38,091 nt of DNA from Prolixibacteraceae bacterium (GTDB taxonomy: Bacteria > Bacteroidota > Bacteroidia > Bacteroidales > Prolixibacteraceae). Positions 25,489 to 33,193 of the stretch are shown here, in pieces; position 1 is the first letter of the stretch, and the number at the start of each line of letters is the position of its first letter. The position numbers and the translations under genes are program-made. The notes beneath the pieces were generated by a model. It did no database searches. It saw nothing but the letters and a program-made list of their open reading frames with translations, and was not told the DNA's origin. The DNA is taken from assembly GCA_028282195.1 (NCBI GenBank), contig JANQII010000084.1, positions 1 through 38,091 of the forward strand. The letters are read 5' to 3'.

Positions 25489-28400
25489 TTAAAAATTGAT
25501 TTGTGCACCAAATGAATATACAGAAGTTTGAGGATATCTTGATTCTGCATCACGATTATCAACTTCTGGATCTACATCCCATTCATTAAGTTTTGAAAAG
25601 GTAAGCAGATTGGTTCCTGAGATAAAAATATTCATCATTTCAACACCTATCTTTTCAGTAATAACCGAAGGTATCTGATATGACAATTGGGCGACCTTTA
25701 GACGAAGGTAATTCCCATTCTGTATATTTCTGTCTGACAGTTGTGTATTACGCACTTCAAATTTAGTAGGACGAGGGAAACGTGCATCAGGATTATCCGG
25801 GGTCCAATAATTATCAGTGAAAATTTCATGCGTGAACCCGCCCCAAATACCCATTTGCATAATTGCTCCTCCAACATATCGTTTTGTACCTGCAGCACCT
25901 TGAAAAAATAAATTTAAACCAAAGTTTTTATAGCTTAGATTAATATCTGATGAGAATGTATATTTTGGGAAGAATGATCCACCAAGGTAAGTCATATCTC
26001 CATTATTAATTACACCATCATTATTCAAATCCAAATATTTTACATCTCCAGGTGCAGCTCCTGTCTGAAGGGTTGGATAATTTGCAACTTCCTCTTCAGT
26101 CTGGAATAAGCCGTCAGTTCTATATCCCCAAAATCCTCTATAGGGTAAACCTTCATCAATAACAAATCTTATTTCAACATCACCAACAATATTGGGACCT
26201 GTCCCTGCTAAATCAACTACCTCATTTTTGTTTGTACTAAAAGTTTGGGTAAAATCCAAACCAAAGTGGCCGAATCTGTTTCTCAAGCCTAGTTCAAATT
26301 CAAATCCCATATTATCAACAATTCCGGCATTTTGTACGGAAGGTCGTAATCCAAGTGTACCGGGAACCGGTAATCGCAATAATATCCCATCAGTTCTTTT
26401 CTTATAATAATCTGCAGTAAAAGAAATTTTATTATCTAAAAAAACGAGATCCATACCCACATCCCATTGCGAAGTTGTTTCCCAATGAATATCCTTATTC
26501 GCCAATGTATTTCTGTAATAACCTTCTGCAATGGTGTTATTAAAAGCATATAAACCTTTAGTTAACGTGTCAAAATAGCTATATAATCCAACTGCCTGAT
26601 TCCCTGTTACACCATACGACCCTCTAACTTTAAATTCATTAACAACATCCACAAGACTACTCCAGAACTTTTCTTGCGAAATACGCCAACCAGAAGAAAA
26701 AGAAGGGAAAAAACTATATTTATTGTCACCATAAAAGCGGGATGAACCATCATACCTGGCATTGGCCTCAAATAGGTATTTCCCGTTATATGAATAGTTC
26801 AGACGGGTAAAATAAGAACGTAATCCCCAAGTATATTCACTTCCAGAATTGTCTTTTGTTCCATCATCTGTTCCTTGACTTAATGATTGTATATCATTGC
26901 TATAAAAATTCCGACGATACGCTGACATGTTATTCCCCTCGTGAAAAATTTCAGAATAACCCAATAATACATCTATTTGATTATTATTGATTGCTTTTGT
27001 ATAGTTCAATATGTTGTTAATAGTTATCTCACTGGTATATTCTCTCCCCTCTGTCAGTGAATTTACTGACTGGGACTTTTTTATTATTTCCTGATTATAA
27101 TAATCATGTATTTCATATTTATTCTGGTATCTTTTTTTGTTTCCAAAATTTAAACTGCCTGCTATTTGTGATTTAAAGTGTAATCCTTCAACTATTTTCC
27201 AGTTAACATTTAAACCTCCAACTAAATAAGACCAAATTTCTTTATTAATTCCACTTTTTTCTGCATACATAAGTGGACTATGTCCATCGGAACTAATACC
27301 ATATGTTCCATCCGGATACCTGGGAACTGTCCATTGCGATGTTTGAAGCATTGTATAAACTGACCTAAATTCCTCTACTGGCCTGATTATTTTCTTTCTT
27401 CGAAAATTTAAATCAGCTGAAACATTTAACTGATCGGAAATTTTAAAATCAGTATTAGAACGAACCTCATAGATGTCTGAACTAAAATTGGTTATAACAC
27501 CTTCCTGGTCTACGTAACGTAAGCTTAAATACGACTTAGTTTTATCATTTCCACCAGTAGCAGAGATTGTATGACTGTGCATTGGGGCAATCTTCAACAT
27601 AGCATCATGCCATTTATTAGGAAACGGATATTTTATACGATCTGTAGCATTAACGTATTCTTCTATATAACTTTCAGTGTATATTGGTTCACCAGTAGTA
27701 TTTATCCAGGCAGTATTTTGCATTCTCATATAATCTTCCATTTCCATATGAATGGGTATATTATTGGACTTTTGTAAGCCGAAATAACCATTATATGAAA
27801 TTTTAACACTACCCTCTTTTGCTCTTTTGGTTGTAATAAGTATTACGCCATTTGCGGCTCTTGAACCGTATATGGCTGTAGAAGAAGCGTCCTTTAATAC
27901 CGAAACAGACTCTATATCCTGCGGATTAACATCTTCAAAATATTGTTCAATTCCATCAACAATTACTAATGGATTGGTGTCCCCCAAAGATGTTATTCCC
28001 CTTATGTTTAAACTTAAGTTTTGTCCTCCCGGAGCGCCTCCTTTATCAGTTATTGTTAGACCTGTCAAACGCCCCTGAAGTAATTGCCTGACATCGGTCG
28101 AAGGCCTGGCTTTTAATGTTTCTCCGTCAAGTGCGCCTACTGCACTGGTAAGACTAACTTTCTTTTGGGTTCCATAACCAACAGCAACAACTTCCTCAAT
28201 ACCAATGGCATCTTCTTCCATAACAACGTTAAAGACAGATTGTGCCGCTGCTTCAACTTCCTGAGTTTTCATACCCAAAAAGGAAAAAATCAAAGTTGCA
28301 TCTTCAGGTACATTTGTAAGACTGAAATTTCCATCAAAATCAGTAACAGTACCTATAGTGGTGCCTTTAATTATAATCGAAACACCAGGAAGTGGTTGGC

Positions 28401-28821
28401 TCGAAGAATCGGATACATTACCTGTTACATTTTTTTGTTGAACAGAGTTTGACTTTATTTCTTTAGGATAAAGTACAATTCTGCGATCCGTTACTTTGTA
28501 AGTAATTTCTTTGCCATTCAATAACTCATCCAGAATCTCGCTAACTGATTTGTTTACAAAGCTTAAGTTTACTTTGTCATCCAGCTCGATTTGATCTGCG
28601 TTGTAAAAGAAAACGTAGTTTGATTGATCTTCAATCAATCCTAAAGCATCTTTTAAAGCCAAATTGTGAACATTCATGGTTAGTTTCGATTGTTGAGAAT
28701 AACTAACAGCTGAAACTTTCATTAAACCAATAAGAATGATCAAAAATGTAAGTCGCATAATCCTTAATAGTTTAGTTATGCCATTCCAGGGAAAGGCACA
28801 AGGTTTTTCCTTTTTTTTCAT
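25489..28821 (-). CDS. SusC-family TonB-dependent transducer (module C)
   Basis: Intact outer-membrane importer and signal receptor of 1110 aa. A signal segment covers about 18-42, STN domain 45-115 (ALGLIEDQSNYVFFYNADQ), carboxypeptidase-regulatory-like domain about 130-205 (QPLPGVSIIIKGTTIG), plug about 215-345 (VAVGYGTQKKVSLTSAVGAL, LVIVDGIEQY, LKDASSTAIYGSRAANGVI). The barrel ends SFGAQINF. The STN domain places it under the FecR/sigma pair upstream. Start codon in the CAAATTTATGAAAAAA context shared by all four susC genes. Nothing is broken. Confidence 0.96.
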   Translation of the reverse strand: MKKKEKPCAFPWNGITKLLRIMRLTFLIILIGLMKVSAVSYSQQSKLTMNVHNLALKDALGLIEDQSNYVFFYNADQIELDDKVNLSFVNKSVSEILDELLNGKEITYKVTDRRIVLYPKEIKSNSVQQKNVTGNVSDSSSQPLPGVSIIIKGTTIGTVTDFDGNFSLTNVPEDATLIFSFLGMKTQEVEAAAQSVFNVVMEEDAIGIEEVVAVGYGTQKKVSLTSAVGALDGETLKARPSTDVRQLLQGRLTGLTITDKGGAPGGQNLSLNIRGITSLGDTNPLVIVDGIEQYFEDVNPQDIESVSVLKDASSTAIYGSRAANGVILITTKRAKEGSVKISYNGYFGLQKSNNIPIHMEMEDYMRMQNTAWINTTGEPIYTESYIEEYVNATDRIKYPFPNKWHDAMLKIAPMHSHTISATGGNDKTKSYLSLRYVDQEGVITNFSSDIYEVRSNTDFKISDQLNVSADLNFRRKKIIRPVEEFRSVYTMLQTSQWTVPRYPDGTYGISSDGHSPLMYAEKSGINKEIWSYLVGGLNVNWKIVEGLHFKSQIAGSLNFGNKKRYQNKYEIHDYYNQEIIKKSQSVNSLTEGREYTSEITINNILNYTKAINNNQIDVLLGYSEIFHEGNNMSAYRRNFYSNDIQSLSQGTDDGTKDNSGSEYTWGLRSYFTRLNYSYNGKYLFEANARYDGSSRFYGDNKYSFFPSFSSGWRISQEKFWSSLVDVVNEFKVRGSYGVTGNQAVGLYSYFDTLTKGLYAFNNTIAEGYYRNTLANKDIHWETTSQWDVGMDLVFLDNKISFTADYYKKRTDGILLRLPVPGTLGLRPSVQNAGIVDNMGFEFELGLRNRFGHFGLDFTQTFSTNKNEVVDLAGTGPNIVGDVEIRFVIDEGLPYRGFWGYRTDGLFQTEEEVANYPTLQTGAAPGDVKYLDLNNDGVINNGDMTYLGGSFFPKYTFSSDINLSYKNFGLNLFFQGAAGTKRYVGGAIMQMGIWGGFTHEIFTDNYWTPDNPDARFPRPTKFEVRNTQLSDRNIQNGNYLRLKVAQLSYQIPSVITEKIGVEMMNIFISGTNLLTFSKLNEWDVDPEVDNRDAESRYPQTSVYSFGAQINF

Positions 28822-28834
28822 AAATTTGTGTTAC

Positions 28835-28918
28835 TTGATTAATAAATAATGAATAGCTCGAACTATTCGTTAATTAATTGATTCCGGGAAATGCTCGAAC
28901 ATTTCCCGGTTTTTTTTT
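28835..28918 (+). ncRNA. Candidate cis-antisense RNA with twin CUCGAA loops (module C)
   Basis: About 84 nt predicted on the plus strand, from a TAAATTTG box at 28821-28828 to a T9 tract at 28918. It contains hairpin 1, GAATAG-CTCGAA-CTATTC (28851-28868), and hairpin 2, the terminator CCGGGAAATG-CTCGAA-CATTTCCCGG (28884-28909). Both carry the same loop. The RNA would be antisense to the susC leader and end in the fecR stop codon. The 5' end is inferred; no -33 box is seen. Confidence 0.42.
28884..28918 (+). terminator. Plus-strand terminator overlapping the fecR stop (module C)
   Basis: Perfect 10-bp GC-rich stem, 6-nt loop, then T9 (28910-28918) on the plus strand. The T-tract runs into the TAA stop of fecR (28917-28919). 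On the operon strand the run is A's ahead of the stem and no T-tract follows, so it works as a terminator only for opposite-strand transcription. Confidence 0.7.
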
Positions 28919-29927
28919 ATCGTTTATCTATCCATATTTCATCGTTGTTTTTTCTAACATTAATTGGAATTGTGAGGCTGATCGCTTCAATTAACTCATC
29001 AATGGTTTCATCGCTATAAAGACTACCGGAGTATCTCTCATTTTTCAAACTTTCATCTTCAAAAATGATGGTTGTGTTATAAGCCCTTTCTATTGTTTTT
29101 GCAAGATCTTCCAATGTAATATCCTCGAAGTAGTACTCACCATTTCGCCAAAGCGTTGATATTTGCGTATCCACTTCTTTCACATTCATTTTCCGGTTAG
29201 ATTTATTAAGTTGCCACTTTTGTCCGGGTTTTAGCAAAACAGGTTCTTTATGCCCTAAAATGTGATCTATCTGAATACTGCCTTCTATCAAAGTAGTTTC
29301 TATGTTTTTGTTGGTTTTGTATGCATTCACATTAAACTCAGTACCCAGAACATTAATGTTCATATCAGGAGTTTTCACTCTGAAAGTTCTCTTTTTGTTT
29401 TTATTCACTTTAAAAAATGCTTCTCCTTCCAGTTTTACTTCCTGCAGTTTTTTATTTTGATCAATTTTGTAGTGTAAACGGGTATCGTAATTTAAAGCAA
29501 CAAAAGTTCCATCGGGTAAGCTTATTTCTGATTGCTGCCCTTTTGGTGTCTTAATTTCAATGTACTCCGATTGTGAAACTTTGGAAGTAAACAAGTTTGA
29601 TTCTCCAATAAGAAATCCACCAATAGTAAAAAGAAGTAAAACTGAAGCTGCAGCTGCAACCTGGGAATATTTCTTAAATTGTGATGAACCGGAAGGACTG
29701 TTTAAGAATATTTCTTTTGAATGTTCTTTTATTTCTGAAAAATCACCTGAACCTACTGTGTTGTTTTCTAATTCTTTTCTTTTGAATTTTAGTACATATG
29801 TAATCAGTGTAGCCCAGGCATTTTCTTTATCTTCTTTCTTTAAACGGGCATAATCCTGAATGGAGTTTTTTGATACCCCTTCCTGAAATTTGCGGCTGAA
29901 TAAGCGATCAATTAATGTTGATTTCAT
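28917..29927 (-). CDS. FecR-family anti-sigma factor (module C)
   Basis: Single-pass regulator of 336 aa. Cytoplasmic N-terminus (1-86) rich in Lys/Glu, transmembrane helix about 88-108 (VAAAASVLLLFTIGGFLIG), FecR core about 120-225 (TPKGQQSEISLPDGTFVALN, GEAFFKVNKNKKRTF, GTEFNVNAYKTN) and a DUF4974 end (about 265-336, EDITLEDLAKTIERAYNTTI, NERYSGSL). It should hold the module C sigma factor until the SusC STN domain signals ligand. Gap to the sigma gene is 79 bp. Typical length; no defect. Confidence 0.93.
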   Translation of the reverse strand: MKSTLIDRLFSRKFQEGVSKNSIQDYARLKKEDKENAWATLITYVLKFKRKELENNTVGSGDFSEIKEHSKEIFLNSPSGSSQFKKYSQVAAAASVLLLFTIGGFLIGESNLFTSKVSQSEYIEIKTPKGQQSEISLPDGTFVALNYDTRLHYKIDQNKKLQEVKLEGEAFFKVNKNKKRTFRVKTPDMNINVLGTEFNVNAYKTNKNIETTLIEGSIQIDHILGHKEPVLLKPGQKWQLNKSNRKMNVKEVDTQISTLWRNGEYYFEDITLEDLAKTIERAYNTTIIFEDESLKNERYSGSLYSDETIDELIEAISLTIPINVRKNNDEIWIDKR

Positions 29928-30006
29928 ATGCTTTTATCTTAAATGGTATTCATAAAAGCACAGAGATGGGAAATATACCCTTTAAAAAAACATGCTCTGG
30001 AACATG

Positions 30007-30588
30007 TTATTGAATGAAGTTCTGAAGAAGAAGAATTACAGCGTCGGTATCTGAGTTTAAGATTGACTTTAATTTTGAAATAGCCTTTTGCAGATTGTTT
30101 CCAACAGATTGGTAATTAATCTGCATAATATCAGAGACTTCTTTGTTTGATAATTTTTTATAAAACTTTAGGTATATGGCTTCTTTTTGCCGCGGAGGTA
30201 ATTGGTTGATTGCTTCTGCTAATTGATCTAAACGGAGTTCTTTTTCTTGTTGATCAACTTCCGTAGAATAGGACAAACGAAATTCACTGACCTGGTGATC
30301 TTCTTCCCGGGTAATTATTCCCTTTTTTTTAAGGTTTACAATTATTTTCTGACGAATGGATTTCAGCAGATAAAACAGAATATTGTTAGTTGGGGATAGT
30401 TTTTGCCTTTTTCGTGCCAATTCAAAAAATAAATCCTGAATACTATCTTTAACTAAGTGTTCATCATTAGTAAATCTCTGTCCATACTCAAATAATTGTA
30501 GGTGGTATGTATCAAAAATATAAGAAAATGATTTTTCATCTCCTTTCCGAAAACGCTCCCATATTTCGTAATCGAAATTTTTTTCCAT
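30007..30588 (-). CDS. ECF-type sigma-70 factor (module C)
   Basis: Sigma factor of 193 aa and the first gene of the longest operon in the window. Region 2: SFSYIFDTYHLQLFEYGQRF and LVKDSIQDLFFELARKRQ. Region 4: LPPRQKEAIYLKFYKKLSNK and EVSDIMQINYQSVGNNLQ. C-terminal end hydrophobic but milder than in A and B (AVILLLQNFIQ). The ATG (MEKNFDYEIW) has a good promoter box 24 bp upstream. Region 2/4 sequence differs clearly from sigma A and B, so cross-talk is not implied. Confidence 0.93.
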   Translation of the reverse strand: MEKNFDYEIWERFRKGDEKSFSYIFDTYHLQLFEYGQRFTNDEHLVKDSIQDLFFELARKRQKLSPTNNILFYLLKSIRQKIIVNLKKKGIITREEDHQVSEFRLSYSTEVDQQEKELRLDQLAEAINQLPPRQKEAIYLKFYKKLSNKEVSDIMQINYQSVGNNLQKAISKLKSILNSDTDAVILLLQNFIQ

Positions 30589-30611
30589 TGCTCCATTTCA
30601 CAAACAGTTTA

Positions 30612-30619
30612 CAAAACTA
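30612..30619 (-). promoter_or_regulatory. -7 promoter box of sigma C
   Basis: TAGTTTTG on the minus strand matches TAnnTTTG exactly. A partial -33 element (ATTG) lies about 22 nt upstream. The MITE-like repeat begins at 30657, close to the -33 position, so its insertion may have set the upstream boundary of this promoter. Confidence 0.45.
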
Positions 30620-30656
30620 GAGGTTTTTTATTAAAACAGACCAATGCAAAAAGTAA

Positions 30657-30796
30657 GAGGGTGTATCAAAAGCCTATCAATAACCTTTTAAAATTCGACC
30701 ACCAACCTTAAAAGTTTACTTGCCAGGATATTACAACTGGACAATTGGCTATTAAGAGATCAGAAATCAACATTTTTGACCTTTTGATACACCCTC
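30657..30796. repeat. 140-bp MITE-like element
   Basis: Perfect 16-bp terminal inverted repeats, GAGGGTGTATCAAAAG (30657-30672) and its inverted copy (30781-30796), around about 108 bp of AT-rich non-coding sequence. The GAGGGTGT...CAAAAG type of end is common in bacterial insertion sequences. No transposase inside. No clear target duplication (GTAA left, GTGA right). Confidence 0.8.
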
Positions 30797-30866
30797 GTGA
30801 AACCTGCCGGGTAGAGTTAAATAACGCCCATAAAGGCACAGTATTAATTATAAAAATTAGTGAATT

Positions 30867-31604
30867 ATGGCAAACATTGAAGACTACAATGCTAAATTAG
30901 AAACAATTAAAGCAATTTCTGACGAAGAAGTTAAACAACCCAACATTCCTGTAGATGCAGCACTGCAGGAAAATGAAAACCTGTACCAATGGTGCCTGAA
31001 GAATGCTGCAAGGTTGGCAACAGCAGGGATTACACAGGAAATGCTGGATGACTTTCCTGTCCGTATTGGTACTTGTTGTGAAGCTGAATCAATCTGGAAC
31101 AAAGATTTCCGTTCACAAAAGGAAGCTCAAAAACAATGGAGCGAACAATCGCCTTTGGTCTATGAACTTCGAGACAGGCTTTTGCACACCATGTGCTTTG
31201 CTTACAGAAAAGATGTAGCATTACTAAAACGGGTAGCTGCTATTGCAGATGGAAATGGTCATGCAGATATGATCCAGGATCTAAATGATTTGTCTGTGTT
31301 GGGAAAAGAAAATCCAGACCCGTTAACAGCTGTAAGTTTTGATTTAACAGAACTTGACACCTCAGCAGCAACCTCTGATGATATGGCAACTCTACTGGCT
31401 GAAGTCAATGGGGATAGGGCAGGGCAAAATGAATCGAAGGTTATCCGTGATAAAGCTTATCATTACATGAAGGAATTGGCTGATGAGATTTGTGCAGCTG
31501 GGAAGTTTTTGTTTTGGAAGAATGAGAACAGGTACAAAGGGTATATCATTCAATACAGGAAAAAACATAGGAAAAGTAAGTCCGTTGCTGAATATAATGC
31601 ATAA
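30867..31604 (+). CDS. Hypothetical protein, helical, unknown function
   Basis: A 245-aa plus-strand protein that I do not recognise. It starts MANIEDYNAKLETIKAISDE, is charged and mostly predicted helical, without signal peptide or membrane segment, so probably cytoplasmic. Notable are a GTCCEAES cysteine pair near residues 68-75, an Ala-rich helical middle, an acidic stretch (TELDTSAATSDDMATLLAEV) and a strongly basic tail (RKKHRKSKSV) after an aromatic FLFWKNENRYKGYI segment, which could bind nucleic acid. It stands alone between the MITE and module D, opposite in strand to everything around, so an inserted cargo gene is possible. An A/T-rich leader without Shine-Dalgarno precedes the ATG. 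Codon use resembles the neighbours. Confidence 0.75.
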   Translation: MANIEDYNAKLETIKAISDEEVKQPNIPVDAALQENENLYQWCLKNAARLATAGITQEMLDDFPVRIGTCCEAESIWNKDFRSQKEAQKQWSEQSPLVYELRDRLLHTMCFAYRKDVALLKRVAAIADGNGHADMIQDLNDLSVLGKENPDPLTAVSFDLTELDTSAATSDDMATLLAEVNGDRAGQNESKVIRDKAYHYMKELADEICAAGKFLFWKNENRYKGYIIQYRKKHRKSKSVAEYNA

Positions 31605-31795
31605 TTCCTAATTATAAGTTTAAGAGACGACAACCTGACAGCTTCTAAGGAAAGGTTCCGTTTTTTATTGGAAAGATACCTCATGAAGCTGGAAAGATTG
31701 ACTTTTTAATAGGAATGAATGACTGATTATGCTGGAATCATCGATTAAATCTTTGCAATAATTCCTTCTTATACTGGAAAAAAAGAAATTAAATA

Positions 31796-31831
31796 AGAAA
31801 AAAAGGCTACTCTTTTGTTAAGCAGCCTTTT
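31796..31831 (-). terminator. Terminator of module D, probably bidirectional
   Basis: An 11-bp stem (AAAAGGCTGCT / AGTAGCCTTTT on the minus strand, with one G-U pair) is followed by a T-rich run on the minus strand, 13 bp beyond the module D susD stop. On the plus strand T's also follow, so it can end the plus-strand gene too. The remainder of 31605-31795 shows no gene. Confidence 0.75.
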
Positions 31832-31844
31832 TTCTATGCTTGAA

Positions 31845-33176
31845 TTATAATCCCATTCGACTCATTTCAATCTCAGGAACTTCATATGTTTTTCCAATAC
31901 CTTTGGTATTATCAGTACGAACCTGATCCCACCAACGTTGCCCTTCCATTACCAACTCACTCCTTCTCTCTTTCAAAATATCATTTTTTGTAACACCCGG
32001 CAATGCATTCAATCCTGCTCTTTCCCGGACCCTATTCACAATCCCTAATGCTGTCCAGTTATTCATACCTGTTGAAGAACCCAGTGTTTCAGCATAATAC
32101 AATAACATATCTGTATATCGTAAGAAAATAAGGTCACCCGTTCCCTGGTTTTTTCCATTGTTCCCATTCTCTAATTTTATATTTCTGAATTCATTTTCAG
32201 CAGCCGTGAATGTTTTCCCGGATACAGGGCTTGTCCATTCCCCGGTTTCAAGTGTTGCTGTTTTTCTTAAATCATTATCCTCAAAATGATTGAGAAGATC
32301 ATTCGTAAAAGATATATAACCATCAACCAATTGTCCGTTTACTGTAACAAAAACCTGGGGATAGGTATTTGCAATATCGTCACCATCAGCAAAAGTTGCA
32401 GCAAATATAACTTCCTGATTGTGGTCTTCTTTATGAATATTAGCGTAAACCGGTTCAAATGAAGCCCCTGCGTTTTTCAGCACACTCTCCAGTAAAGGTT
32501 TTGCTTTAGAAAGTTGACCGGTAAACATATAACAATCGGCCAGGAATGATTCAGCTACATAGCGTGTTACCCTCCCATATTCAGCGGTTGCAGGTAATAA
32601 CCCTATTGCTTTCCCGAAGTCATTTTCTGCCTGGCTGAAAAATGCATCCTGATCATGTAATGAACCAACATTTTTTGCATTTCCCAAATTAATGGTTGCA
32701 GTTAACACGATTCCCTGCCCAAAAAACTTACCGATATAGTAGTGCCCCAGCCCCCTGAAAAATACAGCTTCCCCTTTCGACTGATTTTTAATTTCCGGAT
32801 CTTTGAATTCAACATCATCAATACGTTCTAAAATTGTATTTGAAAGATATACAATTCTGTAAAGGTTCTGCCACAGTTCGTTGGTAATACCGGTATTTAA
32901 TGAAGGTGAATCGTTGCTGATATCCTCCAGGTCAGCTTGTTTTGCACCATTTGCATTATCACTCCTCAGCTCAGAAAAACGAAGGTAATTACGATCTGCA
33001 AATGTTTGAAAAGCATCATAAATTCCGACAACAGCCTCCTGGAAGTCACTTTGTGAATTATAATAGTTTGCAATGGAGAGATTATCGATAGGTTTCTGAT
33101 CTAATAGATCTTCTTCGCAAGCAGTCATAAAGCTTGTAATGACCAACAATAAAAATATAAATTTATAATTTTTCAT
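31845..33176 (-). CDS. SusD/RagB-family outer-membrane lipoprotein, short form (module D)
   Basis: Lipoprotein of 443 aa with signal lipobox MTAC, then EEDLLDQKPIDNLSIANYY. The RagB/SusD segments are present: GEAVFFRGLGHYYIGKFFG (about 130-150), IFLRYTDMLLYYAETLG (about 345-361) and ILKERRSELVMEGQRWWDQV (about 405-424). It is shorter than its relatives here (527-585 aa) and stops at EVPEIEMSRMGL, without the usual NPxLxQNPGY tail. The stop is a clean TAA and the next frame does not restore the tail, so it appears a natural short end or a small truncation. It starts 17 bp after susC. Confidence 0.92.
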   Translation of the reverse strand: MKNYKFIFLLLVITSFMTACEEDLLDQKPIDNLSIANYYNSQSDFQEAVVGIYDAFQTFADRNYLRFSELRSDNANGAKQADLEDISNDSPSLNTGITNELWQNLYRIVYLSNTILERIDDVEFKDPEIKNQSKGEAVFFRGLGHYYIGKFFGQGIVLTATINLGNAKNVGSLHDQDAFFSQAENDFGKAIGLLPATAEYGRVTRYVAESFLADCYMFTGQLSKAKPLLESVLKNAGASFEPVYANIHKEDHNQEVIFAATFADGDDIANTYPQVFVTVNGQLVDGYISFTNDLLNHFEDNDLRKTATLETGEWTSPVSGKTFTAAENEFRNIKLENGNNGKNQGTGDLIFLRYTDMLLYYAETLGSSTGMNNWTALGIVNRVRERAGLNALPGVTKNDILKERRSELVMEGQRWWDQVRTDNTKGIGKTYEVPEIEMSRMGL

Positions 33177-33193
33177 AATTCTTAAGATTAACT

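Noticed and set aside
31605-31745. Possible small peptide or gene remnant after the plus-strand unknown gene
   Set aside because: The frame has a stop in the middle and no recognisable motif.
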